Assembly (NCBI RefSeq): GCF_003113895.1
Contig: NZ_BDUD01000001.1
Coordinates: forward strand, 4,735,635 to 4,799,634
Source of the DNA: Nostoc commune NIES-4072
Lineage (GTDB): Bacteria > Cyanobacteriota > Cyanobacteriia > Cyanobacteriales > Nostocaceae
Length of the DNA stretch: 64,000 nucleotides
Reading direction: 5' to 3'
The stretch's first letter is position 1, and each line of letters starts with the position of its first letter. The position numbers were made by a program, and so were the translations under genes. The notes beneath the pieces were generated by a model. That model did not search any database, had not been told where the DNA came from, and saw only the letters and a list, made by a program, of their open reading frames with translations. This document shows positions 18,434 to 27,505 of the stretch, piece by piece.

Positions 18434-18572
18434 CAATACGGTTCGGATAAGCTCTTGAGGCAAGAGGGTATATAGGGTATATCTTCAGGCATTCTTTTCT
18501 TCCCCTGCTTCTCTTCTCCCCCTGCTCCCTCTGCCTGCCTTAACCAAGAAATTCCTTAACCGAACGGTATTG
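18434..18572. repeat. MITE-like element, type CAATACGGTTCGG, in the 18289-18749 gap
   Basis: The gap has no gene. A 139-base element has 18-base inverted ends, CAATACGGTTCGGATAAG at 18434 and CTTAACCGAACGGTATTG ending at 18572 (16 of 18 pairing). The interior is pyrimidine-rich on the right. A sister element with ends CAATACTTTTCGG lies at 53929-54043, and a solo end CTTAACCGAACCGTATTG at 48363-48380. No target duplication is visible for this copy. Confidence 0.7.
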
Positions 18573-18749
18573 CTCTAGGGGCTTGTTTAAGTTGCTAATT
18601 AGCTAATTGCAGGTTAATAGCATGTTAATTATATGTTTTTTGCTTGCTGTCATCTCCCCTTAGAGCGATTGCCTAAATAAAATTAGTATTATAATTTACT
18701 ATTAGTTACATGATTTCATTGAATTACATCAAGTCATGGAGAGAAGTAG

Positions 18750-19460
18750 ATGACAGTTGTCAACGGCAATTTTGAGGTTGGTACTTTCAGCAATTGGCGA
18801 ACTATCGGTGATACCAGGATTGAGACAGCAGCTTTGGGAACTGGTACTAGCGAAGGCACTTTTCAAGCCTTACTTACCACTGGTGCTAGCGCTTCTGGGG
18901 GTTCAGTTGAGCAATCAGATTTGGAAGAATTTCTCAATTTCTCATCTGGTCTGTTGGATAATCTAGGTAATGGAGATGCGACAGAAGGTTCTGCAATTAA
19001 ACAAACTTTTACAGCCAATGCTGGCGATGTCTTGACTTTTGATTGGAACTTCTTGACTAATGAGGCAACTCCATCTTCTTTCAACGATTTTGCGTTTTTT
19101 GGCGTCAGTCCTTTTGCTTTGGAATTAGCAGATACTAATTCGAGCGGTTTTTTCGGCACTTCAGCCGTCAATTTTAGTCAAGAAACAGGGTTTCAAACTA
19201 TTTCTGTTGGCATTGCTCAAACTGGAACCTACACTTTAAATTTTGGGGTTGTAGATGTTGGCGATGCTAGTGTTGATTCGGCACTAATAGTTGACAACAT
19301 CCAAGTTCTGTCCTTGGGTAGCATTGCTTCAAACAATGATGTCCTATTCGGAGCCACAGGTTTTGTGGGTGAGTCACCCTTGAGTAGTTCTGCAATTACT
19401 AATGTTGAACAGCTTACTAGCAGTAACGCCATAGGCACAGGGAGAGACACGACTTTCTAA
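18750..19460 (+). CDS. Exoprotein-like protein of unknown function
   Basis: The 236-residue protein begins MTVVNGNFEVGTFSNWRTIG, the form of cyanobacterial secreted proteins with a carbohydrate-binding-like beta-sandwich (NFE..G.F..W start, KQTFTANAGDVLTFDWNFLT, VDSALIVDNIQV end). Such proteins often carry an N-terminal signal and a C-terminal PEP-CTERM anchor; neither is present here. The tail after residue 195 is Ser/Asn-rich. ATG at 18750 has AGAGAAG upstream. I cannot assign a function; it may be a truncated exported protein. Confidence 0.65.
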   Translation: MTVVNGNFEVGTFSNWRTIGDTRIETAALGTGTSEGTFQALLTTGASASGGSVEQSDLEEFLNFSSGLLDNLGNGDATEGSAIKQTFTANAGDVLTFDWNFLTNEATPSSFNDFAFFGVSPFALELADTNSSGFFGTSAVNFSQETGFQTISVGIAQTGTYTLNFGVVDVGDASVDSALIVDNIQVLSLGSIASNNDVLFGATGFVGESPLSSSAITNVEQLTSSNAIGTGRDTTF

Positions 19461-19479
19461 TGACCAATGATTCGATTTC

Positions 19480-19533
19480 CCCACGGCTTTTTATGGAAAC
19501 TAGCAAAGCCATGTTTTCATAAAAAGCCGTGGG
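19480..19533 (+). terminator. Long hairpin after the exoprotein-like gene
   Basis: CCCACGGCTTTTTATGGAAAC at 19480-19500 pairs with GTTTTCATAAAAAGCCGTGG at 19513-19532 (one mismatch) around a short loop. It lies 20 bases after the stop codon and may end transcription, though no T-run follows; it may equally be a dispersed hairpin repeat. Confidence 0.5.
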
Positions 19534-19707
19534 ATGAGTTAATTTGCAATAAAACCAGGGGGCGGGTTGCGCCTACGCATTCCGAAATACTCATTACCCA
19601 CCATCAAATTTCAAAAACTTTTTCCCAGTAAAGAGTAAGAAAACTGCAAAGATTCCCCCACCATAATTAAAAATTTGGTGGGGGAATCTTTGCCGCAATC
19701 AGTTTAA

Positions 19708-20841
19708 CTATGCAGGGTTAGGTTGGGTTCGGCTTTGAAGTAGCTGGATAATTGCAGCTTTTTGTAAGATTCCAACTAAGGCACCATTCTCACGAATCAC
19801 AGTAAGCACAGATAGCTTTTGTTGTTCGAGTAACTGCATGACTTCCAACAAAGGTTGATCGGATTGAACTGTGGTAGATTCGGTAATTGGTTGCATGACT
19901 TCTTTTACTTGAGTTTGTGACCACAGTGCTGTTGGGATGGTTCGTAAATTATCAATAGCGATCGCACCTACTAATTGTCCATCATCATCAGTCACCAAGA
20001 ACCGATGCCAGTTTTGCCCACTTATAACTCGCTCATCGGCGAACTCTCTTAGGGTAAGATTACCAGATACAATCGGGCTATCATGAGTTACAGCATCTTC
20101 AGCAGTCAAACCTGTGAGTTTTTCTTGCACTCTAGCAAATTGAGCCGAATTACCAGCATTTCGCAACAAGAAGAAACCAATTAACAAGTTCCAGAAGTTA
20201 CCGGCGCTGCCAAATAAGACTAGGGGAAGTACACCTGAAAGAATTGCTACCCAACCAAAGATTTGCCCAACTCTACTAGCAAAGGTCACACCTTTATAAG
20301 GATTGCCTGTAATTTTCCAAACCAAAGCTTTCAGTATATTTCCGCCATCTAATGGCAAGCCAGGAATCAGGTTAAACAGGGCTAATGCCAAGTTAACAGA
20401 AGCTAAAACACCTAGAATTGCAGCTGACGGCCCTGATGCAGTAGTAGTAACACCAATAGCTGTAACGATACCGCACAAGAGTAAGCTAACTAAGGGCCCG
20501 GCGATCGCTACCCAGAAAGCTTCACCTGGGGTTTTTGACTCTTTTTCTAAACTAGCTAAACCGCCAAATATAAACAGAGTAATAGATTTGACATCAATAC
20601 CCTGACGAATCGCAACAAAACTGTGGCCTAATTCATGGGCGACGACAGAGGCAAATAACATCAGCGCTGTCATCAATCCCAGTAGCAAAGCTAATCCCGC
20701 AGACAATTGGGGAAATTGTGCCGCCAGTCCACTGCTATAGCTCCAAGTTACTAAACCTAGAACTAAAAACCATGACGGATGGATATAGAAGGGAATTCCG
20801 AAGAGATTACCAACGCGAATTGTGCCATTCATGTCGTTCAC
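19708..20841 (-). CDS. Site-2 protease family metalloprotease with CBS domains
   Basis: An intramembrane zinc protease for regulated proteolysis. The metal motif is VVAHELGHSF in a membrane helix near residue 67 and the third ligand is in GLPLDGGNILKAL. Five to six membrane helices occupy residues 15-230. Two CBS motifs fill the C-terminal half (TAEDAVTHDSP, then VKEVMQPITESTTVQSD and LSVLTVIRENGALVGIL), suggesting control by an adenine nucleotide. This S2P-CBS type is common in cyanobacteria; its substrate is unknown. Met4 is an alternative start. Confidence 0.92.
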   Translation of the reverse strand: MNDMNGTIRVGNLFGIPFYIHPSWFLVLGLVTWSYSSGLAAQFPQLSAGLALLLGLMTALMLFASVVAHELGHSFVAIRQGIDVKSITLFIFGGLASLEKESKTPGEAFWVAIAGPLVSLLLCGIVTAIGVTTTASGPSAAILGVLASVNLALALFNLIPGLPLDGGNILKALVWKITGNPYKGVTFASRVGQIFGWVAILSGVLPLVLFGSAGNFWNLLIGFFLLRNAGNSAQFARVQEKLTGLTAEDAVTHDSPIVSGNLTLREFADERVISGQNWHRFLVTDDDGQLVGAIAIDNLRTIPTALWSQTQVKEVMQPITESTTVQSDQPLLEVMQLLEQQKLSVLTVIRENGALVGILQKAAIIQLLQSRTQPNPA

Positions 20842-21201
20842 CTTTGATTTCAGCTTCGAGAGGTTTACTTTCGTCCTTCTCGATGTCTTTAGTGTAACGA
20901 AAGGTTAAGAGATTTTAATCTTTCTAACGGTAGTGGTGTCCGTCTGTAAAGGTGCGGTTATTGGTAATATTGGCAGCATCCCAAGTAACTCTCACTACCT
21001 CTCTATTGCCAATCATGATTGCATACGTTAGTGGGGGTGGTAAGTTTTACCCGTGACATTTCTATCAAAATTAAGGTGAAACGGCTGAAAGGGAAAAGGA
21101 AAAGGTTTTGAAGACATCCTTTACCTTTTCCCTAAGCACAAGCAAGATGAAGATTACTTATCAGAACCGTATTCGGGTGACTCTTTGGCTTAGGCATCCA
21201 C
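20842..21201. other. 360-base gap with polypurine inverted repeat
   Basis: No gene seen. GGGAAAAGG near 21091 pairs with CCTTTTCCC near 21124, a purine/pyrimidine hairpin like the interior of the CAATAC elements, and AGAACCGTATTCGG follows at 21166, resembling a decayed end of that family. The other 230 bases hold the promoter region of the site-2 protease. Confidence 0.4.
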
Positions 21202-22914
21202 CTATAGTGCAATTGCCTCAATATGCTGAGAAATTTTCTGCAACATAGGGGCAATTACATCAGCAGGGACAGGACGGCTGAAGTAGTAACCCTGTCCTTC
21301 GTCACATCCCTGCATTTTCAGGTAGTCAAGCTGTTCTTGGGTTTCTACTCCCTCTGCCGTGATACTCAACCGGAGGCTTTTTGCGAGGGCAATAATGGCA
21401 TCGGTGACGGCAGCGCTATCAGGATTGGACACGACATCTTGCACAAATGACTGATCAATTTTCAGTATATTCACAGGAAACCGCTTCAAGTAGCTCAGGG
21501 AGGAATAACCAGTGCCGAAGTCGTCTAGAGCCAACCATATACCGAGTTCTCGTAATTGTTTTAAGGTTTTGACTGATCGCTCAATGTTACCCATTAAGAA
21601 GCTTTCTGTTACTTCCAGTTCCAGATCGGATGCTTGGAGTTCAGTTTTTTCAAGAATTTGATTGATGATCTCAACCAGATACGGTTGTTCAAACTGTCGA
21701 GATGACAGGTTCACAGACATCCTAATTGGGGTAAATCCAGCAAGCTGCCAAGCACGGTTTTGGGCGCAAGCAGTTCGCAAAACCCATTCGCCAATTTGTA
21801 CGATCGCACCATTGGCTTCTGCAATCGGAATAAACTTTGCTGGCGAAATCATGCCTAAAGTAGGATGCTGCCAGCGAATCAACGCTTCCACAGCTGTAAT
21901 TTGTCCGCTATGTAAATCAATCAGAGGTTGATAATAAACCACCATTTCGTTGCGCTCAAGCGCCCCATGTAATTCATTTTCTAATGTCAGTCGCTCCTGC
22001 AACTGAGTATTAATTTCTGGCGAATAGAATTGGTATTGGCTACGCCCTTGCTGCTTTGCCTGGTAAAGTGCTATATGAGCCTGTTGCAAAAGTTGGTCTA
22101 CGCTATTGCGCTCATTTAGGTCATTAATTGTAATCCCAATGCTGGCAGTGATATGAATCAAGTTATCCCCAGCAGAAAAAGGTTTGCTCAGGGTACTCAA
22201 CAGCACCTGAGATAGCTTAATCACACTTTCAAAAGAATGAATTTCTGTTCGGACAAGGGCAAATTCATCTTTGCTCAAATGGGCAAGAATATCTGTTTGT
22301 GCCATGCAGGTTGATAACCTCTGGGCAACTGCTCTTAACAACAAATTTATTGCCTCATGCTCCAACCCATGACTTATCCCAGTGAAATCATCAATACTTA
22401 GCAAAAAGACAGCTACCAGGCGCTGGTTGTTTTCAGGTTGGGATAGAATTTCACGGAGGCGATCGCAGAATAAATCACGATTGGGTAATCCAGTCAGGTC
22501 ATCATAATTAGTGATGTAGTGAATTAACTCATCTAATTTGTGAAGAGTTTGTGAGGTATCCGCCATCAATGTACCCGCTTCATCAGCAAATTCTGTGGGC
22601 AATTCAGGTAGAGCTTTGGTGTTCAGATAATTTTGCAATGTAGCAGATGTCAAAATGACCGGTTTGAGGAGATGGTTTAGCGCATAGAGGGTGATAGCCG
22701 TACCCACTAACGTCGCTAACAGAGCAATAATCATAACTCGCGCCGCCATCTCTAAAGAATAGGAGTTTGAGATAACGAAACTCAAAAGTAAGGTCAAAAG
22801 TGGTACGTGAGTGCCCAAAAATGCCACCAACATGATTTTAGCGGTGTAACTTTTCTTGAGCCATCTGAAATTAGCTAGGAACGAGTAGAGGTAGAGCTTG
22901 TGATTGAGGTTCAT
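21202..22914 (-). CDS. Membrane GGDEF-EAL protein, probable c-di-GMP phosphodiesterase
   Basis: Two membrane helices (residues about 27-50 and 58-80) precede a HAMP-like linker, a GGDEF domain (from YDDLTGLPNRDLF) and an EAL domain. The cyclase signature is degenerate: SKDEF replaces GGDEF, so cyclase activity is unlikely. The EAL domain looks complete: VEALIRWQHP, EVTESFLM, DDFGTGYSSLSYLK, LKIDQSFV and AEGVETQEQLD. The predicted net role is breakdown of cyclic di-GMP, perhaps with the dead GGDEF domain binding GTP as a regulator. The short region between the helices leaves no large sensor domain. Confidence 0.92.
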   Translation of the reverse strand: MNLNHKLYLYSFLANFRWLKKSYTAKIMLVAFLGTHVPLLTLLLSFVISNSYSLEMAARVMIIALLATLVGTAITLYALNHLLKPVILTSATLQNYLNTKALPELPTEFADEAGTLMADTSQTLHKLDELIHYITNYDDLTGLPNRDLFCDRLREILSQPENNQRLVAVFLLSIDDFTGISHGLEHEAINLLLRAVAQRLSTCMAQTDILAHLSKDEFALVRTEIHSFESVIKLSQVLLSTLSKPFSAGDNLIHITASIGITINDLNERNSVDQLLQQAHIALYQAKQQGRSQYQFYSPEINTQLQERLTLENELHGALERNEMVVYYQPLIDLHSGQITAVEALIRWQHPTLGMISPAKFIPIAEANGAIVQIGEWVLRTACAQNRAWQLAGFTPIRMSVNLSSRQFEQPYLVEIINQILEKTELQASDLELEVTESFLMGNIERSVKTLKQLRELGIWLALDDFGTGYSSLSYLKRFPVNILKIDQSFVQDVVSNPDSAAVTDAIIALAKSLRLSITAEGVETQEQLDYLKMQGCDEGQGYYFSRPVPADVIAPMLQKISQHIEAIAL

Positions 22915-23560
22915 AAATAATATTTGATAATTGGCTAATTAGTTCCGAGCTATCCTGACAAAAAAGGATTTTTTATTCTCTAGTGAAATTAGCTCTCATG
23001 TAACCCAACCCTGATCAGGTTATATATTATGCTTCCCAATTTAGTTTTCTAGTTGATATATATAACGATAAAGTTTGTGTAAAAATTATTTTTTAAGTAA
23101 CTTCAGCATTAATACGTAACTGGATTGATTGTTATTTTATTAATATTTATTAGTTTGTTTTTATGTAATATCAAAGCAAATATAGGATTCCGGCTTGAAT
23201 TTTGAAAGCATACTGAGGTTCAAAACTAGTTTTTGACCCCTCTTTATTCTCATTTTGTGATACAGGTTAAGCTTCAAGCCTGGACAAGCCTGATTTTGTG
23301 CAGCCTCTTATACCAATTCTCCAAAATGAGGCAACAGATGTAAATCAGGAAAGTCTTGCTGTATCTAAGTTTCTTGATTACGAATGGGCGAAAAAGCGAA
23401 TTGCGAATTGGTATTAGATAATTGGCATTATTTAGATTTGTGCAAAAAGTCAACTTTTTTAAGTTAATGATAAATATTTTTTAGTTTTATATATTTTTTG
23501 ACTGACTTGTATCCATAAAACTTTATTCTGAGAAACGATGTTTATAGCCAGTCAACTTGT
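22915..23560. other. 646-base gap with small inverted-repeat element
   Basis: No gene seen. ATACCAATTC at 23310-23319 and GAATTGGTAT at 23405-23414 are exact 10-base inverted ends of a 105-base segment, a candidate MITE. Near 23185 lies a solo copy of the end of the 545-698 element. The rest is AT-rich and unassigned. Confidence 0.45.
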
Positions 23561-24232
23561 ATGAGTAGCAAAAAAACTACAGAATTACCGCTCTGGTTAC
23601 AAGATAGAGATATAGTCATTGCTCATGATGAAGAAGTACAATGGCGAGAAGGAAAACGCCCGGATTATTCTTATACCAATGAATTTCTTCATCAAGAAAG
23701 TAAATTTCAGCATCCAGAAGGTTCTTTAGAAGCGATCGCACAAAACTTAGTCCGAAATTTTGAGATGGAAGCTTCTAATAAATCTAATCCTCAACAGTGG
23801 CTTTCTATTGTTACTGATAAGTTTAAGATGAGTACCAATGGAGGGCAACAATACACTGCTCAGGATGTTGCAGTCGAAGGTACTTATAATCTCTTCCTGG
23901 GTGAAAGTGAGCAATATAGCTCTGAAACAGAAACCTTTGAATCTTCATTTCAGGTTTTTCATAATGCTTTTCCTAATGGCTTCCTTTGGGAATTAACAGA
24001 AGTCCTTTCGGGGCCACCTAATGTTACTTTTAAGTGGCGGCATTGGGGAACATTTAATGGTTCTTATAAAGACTATGCACCTACAGGAGAAACAATAGAA
24101 ATCGTAGGAATTAGCATTGCTCGCGTGAGTGATGATTTGAAGATTGAATCTTTAGAGCATTATTTTGATAATAATGTCTTTCTTCAAAAATTAACCGCAG
24201 GGGGTTGTCCTTTCCATTCCCAAAAGCAGTAG
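23561..24232 (+). CDS. SnoaL/NTF2-like domain protein
   Basis: The 223-residue soluble protein has an N-terminal segment (LPLWLQDRDIVIAHDEE) and a C-terminal half resembling the SnoaL-like cone fold (FKWRHWGTFNGSYKDYAPTG, IEIVGISIARVSDDLKIESL, HYFDNNVFLQKL). It ends in GGCPFHSQKQ. Members act as cyclases, isomerases or scaffolds, and the substrate here cannot be told. It has its own promoter region. The family call rests on pattern only. Confidence 0.65.
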   Translation: MSSKKTTELPLWLQDRDIVIAHDEEVQWREGKRPDYSYTNEFLHQESKFQHPEGSLEAIAQNLVRNFEMEASNKSNPQQWLSIVTDKFKMSTNGGQQYTAQDVAVEGTYNLFLGESEQYSSETETFESSFQVFHNAFPNGFLWELTEVLSGPPNVTFKWRHWGTFNGSYKDYAPTGETIEIVGISIARVSDDLKIESLEHYFDNNVFLQKLTAGGCPFHSQKQ

Positions 24233-24239
24233 TCCTGGC

Positions 24240-24370
24240 AGCAATAAGTCGCACTAGCTTGACTACATGAGACAAAATTTGCCTCCGCAGATTAGCAAAC
24301 CTTTGATTTTGTTTTAGTCCACGGAGGTGGACTTTGTTTATGTAGTAGCGGCTTCTAGTCGTCTAATACT
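24240..24370. repeat. Dispersed repeat downstream of SnoaL-like gene
   Basis: AGTCCACGGAGGTGGACT near 24317 forms a tight hairpin followed by TTGTTTATGTAGTAGCGGCT and TCTAGTCG. This resembles a repeat widely dispersed in Nostoc genomes. It separates the convergent SnoaL-like and hpnG genes and could end transcription of either. Confidence 0.4.
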
Positions 24371-24375
24371 TATTA

Positions 24376-27313
24376 CTACAATCTATTGCCAGAAAAGAGG
24401 CGATTCGTAACTTGCTTTAACACCTTTAATGCTGTTAATGAACCTCGAATCAGCCGAGTAGCAGCAAGGGGCTGTCGAAGCATTCCCATCGCTAAAGGCA
24501 AAGGATTTAGGGAACCATCAGAGTTAATTGCTGGTGTGAGATCAGGGATATTGTGCTGACAATCATCGCTGACTACTCGCAGCATTGCCACTGCAACTCC
24601 AGCTGCATTGAAAAACTCTAGGGCGGTAAATCCTTCCATATCAACAACATCAGCCGCCATCTCACCTAAACGACGTTTTTCGGCAGCAGACCAAATTACA
24701 CGATCGCTTGTCAGTGACTTGACTAAATTGGGTAGGGAGTGGGGAGAAACGCGATTAATCGCGTCTGTACTGAGTGCTGAGTGTAATTGTGCTGTGAAAG
24801 TGCGATCGCACTCTAGCCGCTTCCCTTGATAAATACAATCTTGATACAAAACAATATCACCAACTGTATAGCGATCGCTCAAGCTGCCACAGATACCCAT
24901 AATCAGCACTCTGGAAGTCCCTAAAAATTGTCCTTGTTGTAGGTATTTAAGTAAAGGCTTCATCCCGACAGGTATGGCTACTACCGTTGGGATAGAACCA
25001 GTAACGCCGCTTAATCCGCGACAGACAGCTTTAGGTTGAGTCGATGGGGGATATTATTCCCCGCACCTCTCAGTTAGATCCGTGCGTGCAGCTTTCACTG
25101 CACACGGCTCCCGATGTTCTTAGCTTGCGCCTTTGCTCATGTGTTTATAATCGTGGCAACTCTCATGAATTGCTTCCAGATTGTTTTTCTTCCAGTTGGC
25201 GTGATTTCCATCGATGTGATGCAGGTGAACCCGTTCTTCATTGATGAACCTTAAGCCGCAGGAAGCACATCTATGGTTTTGCTTCTTAAGAGCAATAGAA
25301 GTTTCGCCCTCGTAGAGCATACTATTACGTTCGCTCCAGTAGGCTATATCTCCGTCATAGGGGGATTTTAATCCTTTGACTGAGACGTGTTTATTTTCGG
25401 AGTAGGAAACTGCTGGGAATCCCTTGTCTAGTAACTTCTTGCTAGAGTAGCGGTTTTGTTTGGTTTCCTTGTTAAATACCCTGTATGCTCTTGTTTCGAT
25501 GTGGTATAGCGAGTTTCTAGACCCGTCCATCTTGCAGAACTTATGGTAATTCCTCCAACCTCTAACTACCGGGGCTAATTCAAGAGCCTTTGTGGTAGCA
25601 CCATAATTCGAGTTGTTGACGATGTATTTTACTTTCTTACGAAAAGCTTTGAAGTTGTCCACTGAGGGGCTACATCTGAACTTTCCGTTTTTCTGGACTT
25701 TGAAGTGCCAGCCGAGGAAATCAAACCCATCTGTCGCGGCGGTAACTTTGGTTTTCTTTTGGCTTACATTCATTCCGCGTTTGCGGAGGAACTCGCTGAT
25801 TCTTTCAAGTATCTCTGTTGCATCATCTTCGGGTCGGAGTATAATAACCATGTCATCCGCGTATCGGATTGATGGCTCGGCAATTCTTTCTGCCGATGTT
25901 TTAGGTGTAATCCTTTTACCATCTCTATATTGAACGTGGTGTCTGTGGATACTCTCAATTCCGTTGAGCGCAATATTAGCTAGTAATGGGCTGACCACTC
26001 CCCCTTGTGGGGTTCCAAGTTCTGGGAATTCTGGATTTACCCCTGCCTTGAGGCATCGGTATATTCCGAGTTTTAAGCCAAAAGGGGCAATGAGTTCGTC
26101 CATTATTGCTGAGTGGTTAATCCTATCGAAGCACTTTTCAATATCGAGTTCAATTACTCGTTTTTCTATTCCATTGGATGTGGATTTAAGATTTTCAAAG
26201 ATGTACTTTTGTGCATCATGGGCAGAGCGCCCAGTTCTAAACCCATAGCTCCTAGCATGGAAAGTGGCTTCGTGTGCTGGTTCGAGTGCATATTTTGCTA
26301 GGCATTGCCAAGCTCTATCCGCGATGGTCGGTATCTTGAGCATTCTGGTAGTCCCGTCCTTTTTGGGGATGGGGATTTCCCTTAGTCCTTGATGCTTCCA
26401 ATTTCCACTGTTCATTTTCAGTAGTTCTTCAAGTTTGAAGCGTTCTTCAAATGAGAGGGATTTCTTCCCATCAATACCAGCCGTCTTTTTACCAGCGTTT
26501 AGCTGAGATACAAGTCTTATTGCAAGAAATCGAGCCGAGGTGGATTTAAGAATAAGCTTTTGGAGTGACCGAGCTTTCCGCTTGTCTCCAACTTGAACAG
26601 CTTTAAATACGCGCTTTTGAAGGCGGAAAAGGTTACGGCGGAATTTCTTCCACGGTAAAGCTCTCCAAGATTCACTAGTTTTATAACTGTGTCTAATCAT
26701 TTTCTCTTCTAGAGTTTGTATTTTCTGAACACCTCAGACCAATTACGGTCTGTCCTACCCGAATTGTGGGGATTCCTCCGCTCGTCTGGGCTACTTGGGG
26801 AACGAAAGCCCCTAGACCCACAACTCGTTTTTATTCGTTCCCTCGGAGAGATTGATTGTTCCGTTAGATGCAGCCATTTCGACTACTGGATTCCCTGGAC
26901 TCTTGCCGATATTAGAGTAAGTATTCGGCGGGAATAGACTCCAGTGGGGTCAGGGGTTTTTTGGTTGCGCCCTGCCTGGGAGTAAGTCGCTTTTCTAGGC
27001 TCTGTTTCATCGTAGGAACTCCCTATTAGCGCCAGTGTCAACCCGCAACGGTCGTCTGATTGCGCCCTGTTCCCAGCTTCACTCTACAAGAACCGAGCTT
27101 GTTCGGTGTGGGCAGATGAGGAGTCAATTCTGAGTCTGAATGGCAGGACTTGCACCTGCATCTGACCGAGAGTTCAGCCTTTGGCGACAGTAATCTGCTG
27201 TCAGGCTGGGTTAGTTATTTACGGATTGATTACCGTGATTCACTATCCAACGAATCGCACTATTCTGCTCCCTGAGGTACCAGAATTGTGGTAATGGGCA
27301 AAAAATTAGGCAC
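24376..27313 (-). CDS. hpnG: Hopanoid-associated nucleoside phosphorylase, split by a group II intron
   Basis: HpnG removes adenine from adenosylhopane (made by HpnH) on the way to ribosylhopane. The gene is in two exons on the minus strand: 27313-27261 (GTG start, ribosome site GAGAGGG) and 25039-24376. Joined, they give 717 bases, a 238-residue protein with no stop. The 5' exon ends ITTILVPQGAEY, and the 3' exon continues QPKAVCRGLSGV and PTVVAIPVG. Phosphorylase-fold motifs are VLIMGICGSLS, VVDMEGFTALEF and RVVSDD. Without splicing, only an N-truncated frame from 24963 could be read. Residues STDAINRVSP in the 3' exon come from an inserted palindromic repeat. The gene diverges from the hpnA-hpnH side of the cluster. 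Confidence 0.9.
24743..24770. repeat. ATTAAT-centred palindrome inserted in hpnG
   Basis: ACGCGATTAATCGCGT at 24749-24764 is a perfect palindrome followed by CTGTAC. On the coding strand it reads AGT ACA GAC GCG ATT AAT CGC, giving STDAINR. The same element occurs in the debranching-enzyme gene at 40331-40352 and between genes at 61911-61935. Confidence 0.75.
25040..25110 (-). ncRNA. Group II intron domains V and VI
   Basis: Domain V at 25110-25077 is the 34-base catalytic hairpin GAGCCGTGTGCAGTGAAAGC continuing TGCACGCACGGATC, with the AGC-type triad region, GUGAAAGC loop side and the expected pairing. Domain VI follows (GGTGCGGGGAATAATATCCC), which should supply the branch-point adenosine, and the intron closes at 25040. 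Confidence 0.9.
25120..26700 (-). CDS. Group II intron-encoded reverse transcriptase/maturase with HNH endonuclease
   Basis: The 526-residue protein helps the intron fold and splice and can copy it into DNA. The reverse-transcriptase core shows GLREIPIPKKDGTTRML, YGFRTGRSAHDA, Asp186 in ELDIEKCFDRI, GTPQGGVVSPLLANIALN and YADD at 280-283. The thumb/maturase domain is near 320-410 (DFLGWHFKVQ, VVRGWRNYHKFC). The C-terminal 50 residues hold an HNH nuclease (CASC, HLHHIDGNHANWKKNN, HESCHDYKH). No stop or frameshift is seen. The ATG at 26700 lies in intron domain IV, and the stop is 10 bases before domain V. Confidence 0.95.
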   Translation of the reverse strand: MIRHSYKTSESWRALPWKKFRRNLFRLQKRVFKAVQVGDKRKARSLQKLILKSTSARFLAIRLVSQLNAGKKTAGIDGKKSLSFEERFKLEELLKMNSGNWKHQGLREIPIPKKDGTTRMLKIPTIADRAWQCLAKYALEPAHEATFHARSYGFRTGRSAHDAQKYIFENLKSTSNGIEKRVIELDIEKCFDRINHSAIMDELIAPFGLKLGIYRCLKAGVNPEFPELGTPQGGVVSPLLANIALNGIESIHRHHVQYRDGKRITPKTSAERIAEPSIRYADDMVIILRPEDDATEILERISEFLRKRGMNVSQKKTKVTAATDGFDFLGWHFKVQKNGKFRCSPSVDNFKAFRKKVKYIVNNSNYGATTKALELAPVVRGWRNYHKFCKMDGSRNSLYHIETRAYRVFNKETKQNRYSSKKLLDKGFPAVSYSENKHVSVKGLKSPYDGDIAYWSERNSMLYEGETSIALKKQNHRCASCGLRFINEERVHLHHIDGNHANWKKNNLEAIHESCHDYKHMSKGAS

Positions 27314-27505
27314 TAGCCCTCTCGACAGTTTCAAGTTTACGTTTGGGTATTAACTCAAGGATGTTTCTTTTTGTATTAAAGATTGGGTCATATCTGAGTG
27401 ACAATAAGTAATATTGCTGTTTAGTACTAACCAAAACTCGCAAACCGAAGGTGATTGCTGTAGCATGACTAAATAATTGTGTCACCCACACGATAATTTT
27501 CCAAG

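Larger units (their letters stand above)
25040..27260 (-). mobile_element. Group II intron (2,221 bases) inserted in hpnG
   Basis: The intron begins GTGCGATTCG at 27260, fitting the GUGYG rule, and ends CATCGAC at 25040 with the AY rule. Cutting there makes the codons GAA TA|T CAA join in frame (Glu-Tyr-Gln). About 560 bases of RNA domains I-III precede an intact reverse-transcriptase gene in domain IV, followed by domains V and VI. A TATTC on the minus strand at 26936-26932, 326 bases from the 5' end, could be exon-binding site 1 pairing with GAATA at the exon end. All parts appear intact, so it is probably self-splicing with its maturase and perhaps mobile. Domain V and the HNH-type protein suggest a chloroplast-like IIB intron. 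Confidence 0.92.
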
